This document shows, piece after piece, positions 1 to 11,463 of a stretch of DNA of 64,000 nucleotides (the stretch's first letter is position 1; every line of letters begins with the position of its first letter). The DNA is from Sordaria brevicollis (Eukaryota > Ascomycota > Sordariomycetes > Sordariales > Sordariaceae). The notes beneath the pieces were generated by a model. It did not search any database, was not told the DNA's origin, and saw nothing but the letters and a program-made list of their open reading frames with translations. Location: assembly GCA_033439795.1 (NCBI GenBank), contig JAUTDP010000015.1:434001-498000 (forward strand), read 5' to 3'. A program made the position numbers and the translations under genes.

Positions 1-682
1 GTGCAACTGTCGGCGAGTTCCACGTATCGAGTACCCCAGTCTTTTCAACAGGCAAGCGGCCATGGCATGGCTAGGACGGGGACGGTGTAGGCAGAAAAGA
101 GATGGATGAAAATGGGAGAGGGATGAGGGAGTCGTGGTAGAGATGAACTTAACAGAGACATCTTGTAGTCGTTGTGTGGGTAAGTGTTCTGTTGCAGAAC
201 TGGACAACAGTTAGATGTCGACCATGGAGCTTGGTAGACCTCACTCACGCTCCCATGTACTGGAAAAGTACTGACCATGGAGAGCGAGCAGTAGGAGGCG
301 GATGCAGAGGCTTGATATCATATCGGGGTGGCGAACGTCCTCCATCCTGTGAGTCGCCGTGCATGAGGGAATCTACCGATTCAGTGTCGTCGAGCGGAGT
401 GTGGCGCAGGAGTATTCCATTGTCCTGTGTGTCGTCGACATGTGACGCGTCGACGTTTGGAACATCATGACAGAGCTGGCTAGATAACCTTGGACCACGG
501 AGTAGTGGTATTAGCTTGACGTACATATTCTGGATGAAATGGAATTTGATGAAAACGTACGGCTGGGTTGGTTCGATCTCGTCGGCATTGGAGTTGTGGT
601 TCTGAGAGCTGGGATCATGAGGATTGTGGTCGGGTGGAACTTGTGCTAAAGGGAAAGGGGAGGATGGTTGTCTGAGATCCAT
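1..682 (-). CDS. Candidate protein-coding gene, 3' end beyond the left edge
   Basis: I do not recognise this protein. An open frame runs leftward from an ATG at 682 to a TGA at 245-247. A splice donor (GTGAGT at 248-243) lies just before that stop, with a CTAAC branch site and a CAG acceptor ending at 200. Removing this 49-bp intron restores an open frame that continues without a stop for 66 codons to base 1. The N-terminal 144 residues are rich in Pro, Ser, His and Asp and show no membrane segment or recognisable domain. The start is uncertain, because the frame is open upstream to about 772 without another ATG. The case rests only on the splice signals and the frame continuity, so it could be chance. 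The product is unknown. Confidence 0.33.
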
Positions 683-2967
683 GGCCAAGTGAAGGCAGGG
701 CGTTACGTGGAGTGCGTTCCGGGTACAACCTGGAAGCTCTCGTCGAGGGTGGATGACGGAATGAAGTGTCAAAGTGGAAATGATGGGAAACAGCCTCGAG
801 GTCCCTTTATCAAGTAGCTCCCCTCGACGGAAAGGGTGGTGGGGACTTTTAGTGTTCCCCAGTTAGCTGGCTCAGGTCTGTGAACGGGCGCGACGGTATG
901 TTCACATCACTAACAGGAACAGGTGCAATTCTCACCCAAATCTGTTACGGTTCTGCACCTATCGAGTTGCGGAGGCAGCAAAGGAAACCTCCTGTCTGGA
1001 CTTGAGCAGCTGCAGAGCCCAACAAGGCCAAAGGATCATGAAAATCAATCAGCTCCCGAAAAGACCCGATTGCCTTGCGATTCAATGTAGGCTTGTTTGT
1101 TTGTGACTTGGGGTTTTGGGCGTGCAAACGGGCAAAACCCATATGGTTGAATTGGCCTAACTACCTAGAAAAGAAGAAAAGAGGAGAAGGTCTCGAACTT
1201 GGATCCCCGACAAGAGTTGGAATCTGGCTGGGACTCTTCACGTGATTGGAAAATGTGGGTCTCCCGCATCTACTGTTAACCAATCGATCCGGAGGTGGTA
1301 AATGTCGAGGGTTAGGGTCGGATATGCCCCTACAAAGTGCTCGTGAACGGTGTGACCTATAACCGAGCATCTCGTACCCATCCCGTGTTTCTTGCAATGG
1401 GCAGCGCATGTGCACTGCGTATAAATATGGCTTGGGACGAGGTTAAGACGGGGTCTCAGTTTCCACTCGGGATGGGAGATTGAAAAGCGTGCAATCGATG
1501 TCTTCCAAAAGGCGTTGGTTCATTTGTTAGGCAAAGAAAGGTGCCAACAAGACCGATATCGCAGCAGACATTGACAGGTTGGTATCCCTTGCTGTCAAAA
1601 TGGACAGTAAGCCAACCAAAACGGATCCCGTCCACCGACTGAGACATGTCTCTGTGTCTCTCTCAGTGGCAGGTGCCCAAAAAGCCGGATACGGGATCAA
1701 GTTGACTGTTCAAGGTCAGGAAATGACTGACGTGGGATTTCTTCCGACTTTGCGTCAATTGCATCATATATCGCCGTGCGCATCTTGTTCTAGTTCGTAT
1801 AGGGTCATATAAAGTCGTGTTGATTTCCATGGGCTCCATGTCCACGACTCTTTTGATTGAGAAGTTTCGTGAGACTCAGGTCCGGATGGAAATATGGAAT
1901 GAATCCTTCCCGTCAATTGTGAAGAAGGATTTTTGGGGCTGACGGGATGGATGCGTGCAATTGCCGATTCCAGTATCCGCGGACGGGATGGATGGTCACT
2001 TGTCATCGAGTGGTTGAGTGCGCGCCCTTTGAGAATGGGCTTTGTCGTTTGGGGTGTTGTGCGACAAGCCACTGCATCATTGCACAGGAGTTGATGTGAT
2101 ACTGTGGTGTAGGTACCTCTTTTGGGTGGGAGGCTTGGAGAGTTGGAGATGAGAGAAGCCGAAGAGTTTAGTAATCGTAACGGTAGAAAAAAGGCATGGA
2201 GCCGAGGTCGGTGACGGTTGGTACCACGCCGGGGATAATTTGTTAGTGTCTTGTCATTCTTTGGGGCCGTTGAACCAACGTGTAACGCAAACTCGGTTCT
2301 TATACTATACTTCGCTGGCTGTTGGTTCTGGAGATGTTCTTCCACTCCTAACAATTACAATCGAGTTCTTTGTCGCTGTAAAAAATGCCCTCTGTGTTGG
2401 GAAGGAATACAGAAGCCGAATGCCCGGCCGAGGACATTCAGAAGGAAGCGCCCATGACGATCTTGGCGTCCACAATGGTGAAATCCACTTTTTTCAGTTT
2501 AGCGTCGACTTAACCCCGGCTTATCTCCATCCGTGATTGGGTCAAGTCAAGCGGGACTCCATTGCCCATGTGTTCGTCTTCTCCACTGATGAGATGCAAG
2601 AATCCACACCTCCGTGTTTCTCTCCGCTCTCCGCTCTCCGCTCCCGCTTTTCCATTTCCATGTGGGTTCATCAAATGTTCTGGATGTCTGTCCCTGGTCC
2701 TGGGTCTGAGAACGACACTCGTCTTTCTCTCTCGGACCGGTCATCATATAAACACCAAAATAAGAGCAGACATTTCCATTGGCGTGGAGTCTGTAAAGAA
2801 AATGTCTCGGGAGTAATAATCTTCATGACATTCTCTTTATATTCCAGTGGTAGAACACTCTCAGGGGGGGCGATATAACGACCAAGAACAGCAACCCAAC
2901 CGAACTCTTCTTCGAATGTTCCCGAGTGGGAAAGGTGTCATTGATTCCCGCAAACGGCTGGCCGAGG

Positions 2968-3002
2968 CTCCCCTCCCCTCCCCCCTCCCCTTCCCCCTTC
3001 CC
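2968..3002 (+). promoter_or_regulatory. Polypyrimidine tract in the transporter promoter region
   Basis: About 35 consecutive C/T bases with runs of 4-6 C occur on the same strand as the downstream transporter. CT-rich blocks are frequent near fungal transcription starts. The position is compatible with a promoter or a long 5' leader, but no start site can be mapped from sequence. Confidence 0.35.
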
Positions 3003-3457
3003 GGCTGCCCGTCCCCGATGCTCATCCCCGTTCCCCCCCTTTGACTCTTCACCTTTTTTCAATTCGTTCCTTGACTTCCTTCTGCTGTGATACCACGCAG
3101 ACCAATGTCGTATGCACGGATAGTCCTGCAGCAGTGCAGCAAGCTTGTCTGCAGTGCATATCCCATGTTTCTGTGGATTTTCACCACGACAAAACATCTG
3201 GGTCATGGATGACGGCCCCCCTTGCAAAGTCGCTTGCAAGTGTTGAAGCTAAGCCAATGTAGCTAAACTTTAGTATATCCTGCCGTTACATCCATGATGC
3301 GAAATCCATGTCGCTTTTCCATTGTATCATCGTTGGTTCGCCGTCATTTTTTCTTCTTATCTAGACAGTCAGCCCTCTCCCCAACTAGCAAAAAAAGTTT
3401 CTTTGTTCTGTTTTCCTCATTCTTTTCTCAAAAGCTTGCATCACACCAGAGAAGAAT

Positions 3458-3469
3458 ATGAGATCATAG
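3458..3469 (+). promoter_or_regulatory. Minimal upstream ORF in the transporter leader
   Basis: The 5' leader contains ATG AGA TCA TAG about 95 bp before the main start codon, a three-codon upstream ORF. If the transcript starts further upstream, it could lower initiation at the transporter ATG. Its context (GAATATGA) is weak. Confidence 0.3.
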
Positions 3470-3564
3470 TCATATCTTTCGTGATCTCACTCTCGATCGA
3501 TCTTACTCATTCATACCCGTCGTTCGAGTCTCAGGTCCGTGTTGGACCATCCGTTTTCTCAACC

Positions 3565-5732
3565 ATGGCCAACACCACCACGACAGGAGACATCATGGCC
3601 GAGATGCTTGATCCCGAGACACAAAATCTGTCTCAACAACAGCAATCACAACCACAACCCCCATCGTCAATACCACCATCATCGTCAATACCGGCGTCAA
3701 TACCACAACCACCACAAAATCCACCACCACCATCCACCTATCCCCCAGCCCTCTCCTCCTCCTCCTCCGACGCCATCTCTCTCTCCAAACCACCACCACC
3801 CCACGATCACGACCCATCCCGCCGTCACTCATCATCAACCCACGATGCCTCCTCCTCCTCCAGCACCTCCCTTTCTTCTGGCCACGTCTCCCCCGTAAAC
3901 GACGACATCCTCTCCATCGAAAACGCCACCCGCCTCTCCCTCTCCCACATCCCCACCCGCACCTCCATCTTCTCGTCCGCCTCCCGTCCCCCTTCCTTCG
4001 AAGTCTGCTTCACCCCGGACGACCCGACCAACCCCAAGAACTGGCCTTTGTGGTATCGGTGCTGGACCATTTTCGCCTGTTCTTATTCGACATGGGTTGT
4101 TGTCCTGTACTCATCGAGTTATACGGCGATTGTGCCCGGGTTGATGAAGGAGTACAACGTGACGAATCAGCCGGTGGCGACGTTGGGACTGACGACGTAC
4201 TTGTTTGGGTTGGCGTTTGGCTGTCTGGCGCTGGCGCCGCTGAGTGAGGTTTACGGGAGGAGGCCGGTTTATTTGGCGAGTTTGGGGGTTTTTGCGGTGC
4301 TGATTTTGCCGACTGCTATGCCGGATAGTTTGGCGGAGATTATCGTTGTTAGGTTTTTTGGGTGAGTTTTTTTCCCTTTTTTCGTTCTGTTCGGTTGGGT
4401 TGTGAGGTGAGGGAGGGAGGGGGTTGGACAAAAGTGAAATGAGTACTGACAAGAACGAATGACAGAGCCCTCTTCGGAGCAGTAATGGTCTCCAACTCCC
4501 CCGCCACCGTAGTCGACATTGCGCACCCGGACTACCTGGCCTTGTGCATGGCCGTCACCTCCATCGCGCCCCTCAACGGGCCCGTCACCGGCCCCTTGAT
4601 CGGCGGTTTCGCCTACCAATACCTCGGATTCCGCTGGGCAAACTGGATCGTCCTCATCCTCTCCGGCGCAGCTGTAATCTTCATGGCCACAATCAAGGAA
4701 ACCTACGCCCCCGCCATCCTGCGCGCCAAAGCAGCCAAGCTGAGAAAAGAAACCGGCGACGACAGATACTGGTCCCGCTTCGACCAAAAGGTGTCCACCA
4801 TCCAACTTTTAAAAACCAACTTGTCACGCCCCTTCGTGCTAGCAGCAACGGAACCAATCCTCTGGTTCTTCAACACGTGGATCTCCCTCGTCTACGCCAT
4901 CCTCTACCTCTGCTTCGTCGCCTACCCCATCGTCTTCAAAGAACACCGCGGCTGGTCTACCGGCCAAGTCGGCCTTGCTTTCCTTGGTATGGGTTGCGGC
5001 ACCGTCGCGTCCATCGTTCTCGAGCCCTTCTGGCGGTCCATCATCAACAACCGCACCAAAAAATACGACCCCGAAACCGGCCGCCCGGCCCCCGAGGCCC
5101 AGGCCTACGTCATGACCATCGGCGCTTGCCTGACTGCTTTCGGGCAGCTGGCGTTCTCCTGGACTTGTTTGCCAGTCCGAATCCACTGGATCGTGCCCAT
5201 CATTTTCGGGGTACCCTTTGGGATGGGGAATACGATTAGTTTTATCTACGGGAGCAATTACCTCGCCGGCGCTTACGGCCTCTACGCGGCTTCGGCGCTG
5301 GCTGCTAACAGCTTTTTGAGGTCAGTCACGGGAGGGGTGTTGCCGTTGGCTGGACCGAGCATGTACCGCAACCTAACGCCGCAGATTGCCGGCACCATCT
5401 TGGGAGTCCTGGAGGTGTTGCTGATTCCGATTCCGATCATTTTTTACAAGTATGGAGATAGGATCAGGGGGAAGAGTAAGGTTATCAGGTTGATGAGGGA
5501 GGAGCAGGCGAGGGAGGAGAAGAGGAGGACGAGACATCAGGGGAGTAGGAGGAGGGGGGAGAAGGATGAGGAAGATGTTGGAGAGGGAGGTGTGGAAAGG
5601 GAAGGGGTGATGACAGAGAGGACCGGTGAAGGGGAGGTTAGTGGCGAGGGAGTGGTTGTGGAGAGTAGTCTGGGGATGTCGACTTCGGGGTCGGAAGCCC
5701 CGGCGGGAAAGAGAGGGCATCAGGCTGTTTGA
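3565..5732 (+). CDS. MFS drug:H+ antiporter-like multidrug transporter (12 TM)
   Basis: This is a plasma-membrane major facilitator that probably exports small hydrophobic compounds in exchange for protons (DHA1-type family). There are two exons, 3565-4361 and 4466-5732. The 104-bp intron has donor GTGAGT, a CTGAC branch site and acceptor GACAG, giving 687 residues. Residues 1-150 are a Gln/Pro/Ser-rich cytoplasmic tail. NPKNWP near 155-160 is the usual entry to the first membrane helix in fungal members. The motif A loop (APLSEVYGRRPVY, about 223-236) and the antiporter motif C (GPVTGPLIGG, about 303-313) are both present. Splicing joins RFFG to ALFGAV, the conserved helix-4 segment. The C-terminal 75 residues are highly charged (Arg/Glu/Gly). 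The start is set by the first in-frame ATG, in a good context (CAACCATGGCC). The substrate cannot be told from sequence. The N-terminal low-complexity tail is longer than is typical. Confidence 0.93.
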
Positions 5733-6132
5733 TGATTTTGTTTTGGTTTATCATGGATGGAAACGGAGGAATATATCGAGTCGGATAAAAAGTTGGTGAC
5801 TATGAGCGAGGTTTAATGAAAGCGACTGAATTCCTTAAAGTTGACTTCGTGGTCATTAATCTGATGCTCAATGTGCGATCCATGTCCGCTTGTATTGCTC
5901 ATTGGTGTTTGTAAAGGTAGACCTTATATGTTGTCAGGTTCAGGCCAGTCCTTCTTTCGTTCTACCTATTCATAACGGGTTCGGCCCTCGCGAGCTGAAA
6001 TCGAGGACGAGAACGGGGATGGGCAGCGAAATGGTGACAACAACGGAAGCGGTAACATCTCACCAGATCCGAAGCAATGCGAATTTGCTCATAGGCAAAG
6101 AAACCGTCTGAACTACCAACAACCAATCACAA
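5733..6132. other. 3' flank of the transporter and spacer before tRNA-Ala
   Basis: This 400-bp spacer holds the transporter's 3' untranslated region and then the 5' flank of the tRNA-Ala gene. I see no open frame with coding character. Confidence 0.6.
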
Positions 6133-6217
6133 GGGCGTGTGGCTCAGTTGGTAGAGCGTTCGCTTAGCATGTTTCCGAGCATGCGAAAGGTCCTGGGTTC
6201 GATTCCCAGCTCGTCCA
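6133..6217 (+). tRNA. tRNA-Ala (anticodon AGC) with a 12-nt intron
   Basis: The gene folds as a cloverleaf. A 7-bp acceptor with one U-U mismatch is followed by the D arm GCTC-AGTTGGTA-GAGC. The anticodon stem is TTCGC/GCGAA, the loop carries AGC, and the T arm is CTGGG-TTCGATT-CCCAG with an intact B box. The sequence between anticodon-loop position 37 and position 38 is 12 nt too long, which is the canonical intron site of nuclear tRNA genes. The mature length is 73 nt without CCA. An oligo-T run follows downstream (TTTCTTTTT), suitable for RNA polymerase III termination. Confidence 0.95.
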
Positions 6218-7471
6218 TTTCTTTTTCACTCTTTGATAGTGGCCCTTGCATTTTTCTTTTTGCTACCACCCTCTGTTCGTTCTTCTCTTTTTGAGTTGGA
6301 ATATGGGCATGTTTGTATTTGTTTGGGTCTTGGGTAGGAAGTGGATGGTTCTTTGGGTTTTTGTCGTTGCGAATTATCATCGAAGTCTGTGTCCACCTGT
6401 CTGTCATTGGAGACGATCGGTTTTTTCTCTTTTGTCTTTCCTTGAAGTAGTCATAGAAGTGTCATAGTTAAGGTATCTTCGTGGAGAACGGTTTAACTAC
6501 GGTTCACAACCAACTTCCTTTCAGTATTTTACCTCAAATTTCCTCCTCATCAATGGGAAGAATATCTCGCTTTCGAATCAAGGACTGCCAGATACCACTG
6601 CACATCAGCAGAAGGATCTTGATACCGTCTCTCTCCCTAAACTGCATTTCTCACCGAGTCTTGTCAAGTTTGAATTGCTGTCGCAAATGGAGTGTTAATT
6701 TCCCCAATCAATGTAACTTGACAATGGAAGGCAGGTCATCAGCATGGTGAGATACCAGATGCCAACAGGTAACAAGTTCACCAAAATGTTTCAGCCCACC
6801 GCATGAGTACCTTTAAAGTTTAGAAACCAGATAGGGGTGTTTGAAGGTCGAAAGAAGTCTTGTTTCCCACGCGATTGGTGATTGGTCTCATCGCGTTATG
6901 GCACATAATCGTGATCTGAACAACAATGAAACAAGGGAGAAGATCGAGCCGTGATATTTGTTCATACCGACCGGGAATAGGACAGTTCATGACTGGAAAA
7001 TTGCACCTCGAAAGTGATCCGATACTTTTGAGTGGTTCATGGAATCCAAACCCTGAAGAACAGTTCATAATAAGATCTAGTGTATTATTTGCGGAAGCTT
7101 AATAATACATACTAAAGATATAGATGCGGATGAGGATTGGTTACAGACATTATACGGGAGGTATGATAGTAAAAAAGGAATATGTTCACGACATTTGGAA
7201 AGCACCGTCACCAACTCCTTTAACATATTTACTAGATAGTGTCCTACAAACAAAATATTGCTATAGAGTTCACGACGCTATCTTGAAAGCTCAAGTAGAC
7301 ATCCGAAGCAAAGAGAGGCAAAAGAATTAAGAAGTCATGTCCTACCGCATGTAACAAAAAAAGACGCATGTGCCATGTACCAAAAAAAGAAAAGCACCTG
7401 CTACCCACTCAAAACAACATGAAACCATCAAACCACGAACAAAAAAGAAGACGACGAGATATCCAAAAAAT
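6218..7471. other. Intergenic region between tRNA-Ala and tRNA-Lys
   Basis: About 1.25 kb without a supportable gene. The part from about 7330 to 7490 is A-rich, with several AAAAAAG runs on the + strand. The T-runs they form on the minus strand lie just downstream of the leftward tRNA-Lys gene and can serve as its terminator. Confidence 0.55.
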
Positions 7472-7672
7472 TCCAAAAAAGAAGATGTCATCGAACATCG
7501 GGAATTGAGCCCGACGTGGGGGTCGAACCCACAACCTTGAGATTACGGAGTACCTCCTTAAGAGTCTCACGCTCTACCGATTGAGCTAGCCGGGCAGTCG
7601 AATGAACGAGCTGCCAATTGTTGAAGTCTCCGTTCGTTCCTTTCTCTTGTATACCCCAGATCCAGGTAAGGG
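7472..7672 (-). repeat. Copy 1 of an inverted duplication carrying tRNA-Lys
   Basis: The tRNA-Lys gene, about 36 bp of its 3' flank and patches of its 5' flank recur at 22681-22877 in the opposite orientation. The 3' flank is identical through GATGACATCTTC and TTTTTTGGA. The 5' flank shares CAACAATTGGCAGC close to the gene and ACCTGGATCTGGGG further out. Flank similarity beyond the tRNA itself shows segmental duplication or flank conservation, not just two tRNA genes. Confidence 0.8.
7508..7595 (-). tRNA. tRNA-Lys (anticodon CTT) with a 15-nt intron, copy 1
   Basis: The acceptor GCCCGGC pairs with GTCGGGC, including one G-U pair. The D arm is GCTC-AATCGGTA-GAGC, the anticodon stem TGAGA/TCTCA with CTT in the loop, and the T arm GTGGG-TTCGACC-CCCAC. 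A 15-nt intron sits after position 37 and can form a GGAG/CTCC hairpin. The discriminator base is U. The gene is identical to the copy at 22754-22841, and both are followed by T-runs for termination. Confidence 0.96.
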
Positions 7673-10600
7673 TGTGGGTGATGTTGAAGAGTTTTTCACT
7701 TTTGTGGTTGTGTGTGTGTGGGTGTGTGGATCGGTCTGGTCCGGGATGCCGGGGTTTTCGCTTCGGTCGAGACCGGAGAAGTTCGGTGTGTGGATCACAC
7801 GACCGTTTGTGGTTGCGCGGTGGGCGCGCGCTGTGGGCGGGCAAGGGGATGGATGGAATTTGGAAATGTTCCACGGATGGAATGTTGCCCACGAAGCGAT
7901 CATGCGAGTGGGGTCTGTCTTCAATCCCAATCCGCTGTGGACGTTGGTCCGCGGTCGGTTGGGCGTAGGGCTGCGTTGCCGCATTCGTTGCTGGCGGCAT
8001 TGCAGAGGCAAGCAACCGGCATTGCCTAACATCCGGCAGGCAAAGTTTAAGCTTCTCCATTTGTGGGCATGCGGCAGACAGGCATGTTGTGGCAGGCAAG
8101 GGGGCTTCAAAGCTCCAGATCTCCGACGAACTCAAAATGGAACAAGCAAAAAAGCTTGGTAAGGGGAAGAAAGGATCAAAGGTGGGGTACGATGACGCTG
8201 GCGGCTGGGCGGTCAGTTAAGGAGAAATGGATTGGGGTTCGGACGCCAGTTCAGTTGTGGACTAACCTGACATCTTACACCGATAAGATAAGGAAAACAC
8301 CCTGGGCCAATGACCGAATAGGGGTCCGCCTTGTTAGTGAGGGGACCTGGATGGGGTTATGGGCAAGCGCAGGGCTCGGCAGGCTAGCAAGGTGTGCAAG
8401 GGCATCATCGAGGAACCGCACGTTCGTGAGGAAAGGGGATGTGGCCCGTCGGTGTCGCTCGCTTTTTTGCCGGGTTTGTGCTGTCTTTGTCGGGCTGGCT
8501 TTGGATTGCTGGTTATGCTGGTCGTGGTTTGTACGTTGAGTTTGAGGAGAGATTGAATTATTTGAAATGATGTTCATTATGCACTCGAAGGAAGGAGACG
8601 ACAGCTTGACATCTTGGTGCAAATGTGTAAGTCGGTTGTTGTTGAATGCAGCCTCGTGGTGCGCGGCCTCAAGTCAGATTGGAAGATGACGCGGCGACGG
8701 TGAACATTTCAGCCCTCAACGCTCACAAACCAGAATGACAAACGAGTAAAAGTGCTATAAAGATGAAGAGCTTGTTGGGTGTAAGTATTTGAGTGAATTT
8801 TTGCAATCGGAGATAGGGTTAGGAGCTGTGCAGTGCATCTTTGAAAGGCGAGCGTGAAGTTGCGTGATCGCACGACCTCCACGCATCGCGACCTCTCCTG
8901 ACGTTTGACCAATTTTTCGCACTTGCAAGTTGGAATAATGAGACAAAAAAGTAGCAGCTCTCAGGATGAGACCAACAGCAATGCTCCAACAAATTTTGAA
9001 AGGGTTTTGACTTCTTGTTGTGGTGTTGTGTGATGAAAGGTTTTGGACGGCTCATTTCGTGGATAGCTTCACGATCGCGCGACAAAACATCACGAGTGAC
9101 TTCCGACACGATCGCAGATAAAACACCCCTCACAATTCCAATTGAAAAATGAAGCTTGCAAAAGCAAGCCGAATAGCATTCCTCAAATGATAATGCCAAT
9201 TTGATTTACTCAAACAGGGGTTGGTGTAGTGCTATTACGATTTCGCTTGAAAGTACCGTTGCGACGAAGAGCATGACGAGAAGCAAAAACGCGATGCAGA
9301 AAGCGACGACGGCGAGCATGGAGCTCCTCCGACGTCATGGCGCAAATGGCCGTTTTGCAGCCAAATTTTGCGCTAAAAAGGATATCAAAATCACAGGAAA
9401 CAAAGGCGAAATCTCTCGCTCTTTGATTTCGGCCAGACTGCGGGAGCGAAGAAGCGAGAGAAGTCGAGGAAAGCGGTTTTGAGCTCGAGATGGGGGACCG
9501 GCGAACTCTCGAAATCAGAGGTCAGAGTCGAAGGCCGGCGATGGTGGGGTGCGCATGATTGACAACCAGAGGTACAAAGTGGATGACCTGTGGTTGGGCT
9601 GGCCAATCAGAAATCCGCACACCCTTGCGAGCTTTTTGTTGCATCTGATTTAATTCGTCGCCCAAAGCGGGAAAGCGTCAAAACGGTGTGGCGGCCAGCA
9701 ACCCAGAGACGGGAACAATGGCACTCCCCCTCTGATGAAAGTGCCAGCGTCGCAGTCATCGAGAAATGGCATGCCCGTTTTGAATCAACGAGAAATGTGC
9801 CACGCCAGCTGTCTGTTCCAAACACTTTCGTCACCACAACCCCTGGCCTCTCTCTGTGATCTGATCTGCTTCAATCCCCTTTTTCGTCCGAGAGTGGTGC
9901 CGGGCCATGTGGTGCCGGGTGAAATGAGAAGGAATGCGCCAGTGCCAAGTTGGTGAGGTGTCGCAAGCTGAGGATGAAATTCGTCCACTTGTGTCATAGG
10001 TAATGCTGTGCTGCGGCTGCAACGGTTCGGCATCACTGTTCCTCTGTGATTTATCGTGAGTGGTAGAGAAGGGTAGGCAAACGTCTGTCAAGTTGGTATC
10101 AACAGTTTAAGCGACTCGGAGTCGACTTCTTTGAAGCAGGTCCGGATCTGGTAGGAAAGAGGTGTCCATTGTAAGGTTGGGATCTGTTGGTATAAGCAAT
10201 CGGGCAGCTATCCGGGGCTTTGGATGAAACAATGGAAGACTGATGTGCCGTCGAGTCGGAAACGTAGCCATGCATCTTGTCGAAGAAGAAGAAGAAGTGC
10301 AAGATTGACTGAAGAGAGATGATGGTCGATGGGATGGATGTGCGGGAGTGATGGATGGGGAGGATTCAGATTGATGCCCTGCGACTTCGGTTTGCCAGCC
10401 CAGCCAGCCATGCCGGCCGATATGCGACATGCCATGCCACCTCACACACATGCACACGCTGATAGCCTGCAAGTTGATCAACGAGGAAAAGGTGACGGGC
10501 GGCAGGAGAAGAAACCTCTTTTTTCTTTTTGGGCCAGTGAAATGATGTCGTGTCCCACCTCGAATCATCCAATCCATCCGGGACCCAAGCTCCATCAGGA

Positions 10601-11261
10601 ATGGGCATCCATCGACGGGACATCCGCACCCGCCCATCTGGACCCTCTCATCGGTTTCGAAGGACAGGAGAATGGAGACCCGACAGAAAAAAAGAATAAA
10701 AAAGGAACAACAAGTGGGATCGATGGGACAGGGACAGCATCATCCAACGCCAGCCGGGTCCAGGGAAACGGAAAGACAAGGGGAGGGCATGAATGGATGG
10801 GAGGGGGGAAGGCCGGAAGGGAAGGGGAACTGGAAGGCGAACCGAGAAACGAGAGTGAAGGGAATCATCCTCAAGCACGAGGCCAAGCTCCCACTCCCAG
10901 TTCCGGATCGTCAAGTGACATGGGGACGTGGAAACTCCTCTTTCCTCCTTCGCCCCTACGAGATCAAGCGAAAAGGTCCGGAGCCCCAGCTTCCACATTT
11001 TTTTGACAACACTGCCCTGCACGGCAAGAGCGAGGGAAATCGGGGCCACTGCCGGTTCTTTCTTTTCTTTCAGTGGGTGTTATAGTGGGGTGCACGGGCC
11101 ACATGTCCCCGGGAAATGGGCAGCGGCGGCACCCAGGAGGGCCCAGAGTCCCAGACGAGGAGCAAGGGTAGCGGCTTCCAGGAGTTTTGGACTGGGAGGT
11201 CAGGCAGGTCAGGGAAGAATCAGCGAAATCACTCGGTCGCGCCAGGAGACCCCGCCTCCCA
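7673..11261. other. Long intergenic region upstream of histone H1
   Basis: About 3.6 kb without a gene I can support. The longest open frames (176-225 codons, 10107-11006, on both strands at once) are low-complexity Gly/Arg/Lys or Ser/His readings of a purine-rich tract just before the H1 promoter. They lack splice sites or family resemblance. The purine-rich block from about 10670 to 10860 is the most distinctive feature. Confidence 0.5.
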
Positions 11262-11269
11262 TATATAAA
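11262..11269 (+). promoter_or_regulatory. TATA box of the histone H1 gene
   Basis: TATATAAA lies about 195 bp before the H1 start codon and is followed by CACCCAATC and a pyrimidine-rich leader. A strong TATA box suits a highly expressed histone gene. Confidence 0.7.
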
Positions 11270-11463
11270 CACCCAATCTTCCCCCCTCGAGCGCGACAGC
11301 CCGCCCACCCTCTCGTCTTTTGTTTCTCTGTCCACGATCCAACCTCAGTTTTGCTCGCACCAAATCCAGCCTTTTTGAATCGCTCAATCGCCGCCTTTTC
11401 ATTTCATCGCATTTTCATCGCAACATCTTTAGCTTTTCAGCCCACCACAACAAATCCATCACC

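Larger units (their letters stand above)
683..3564. other. Intergenic region upstream of the MFS transporter
   Basis: I see no convincing gene in this stretch of about 2.9 kb. Several frames of 60-196 codons are open, but they begin at non-ATG codons, have composition unlike the real genes here and lack splice signals. A nearly pure pyrimidine tract (C/T on the + strand, 2968-3002) lies about 560 bp before the transporter start and is a plausible promoter element. The final 200 bp are the pyrimidine-rich leader of the transporter. Confidence 0.6.

Noticed and set aside
1764..2354. 196-codon open frame on the minus strand
   Set aside because: It starts at a non-ATG codon, overlaps open frames on the other strand, and shows random-looking composition with no motif or splice context.
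2823..3239. 138-codon minus-strand frame with a Gly/Glu-rich stretch
   Set aside because: The Gly/Glu run is just the complement of the polypyrimidine tract; no protein similarity.
7602..8162. 186-codon + strand ATG frame
   Set aside because: It begins 7 bp from the tRNA-Lys gene and covers its 5' flank; composition is not coding-like and overlapping frames are equally long.
10107..11006. Overlapping 176- and 225-codon frames upstream of histone H1
   Set aside because: Both strands are open over the same purine-rich DNA, a sign of base composition and not of genes; no homology recognised.
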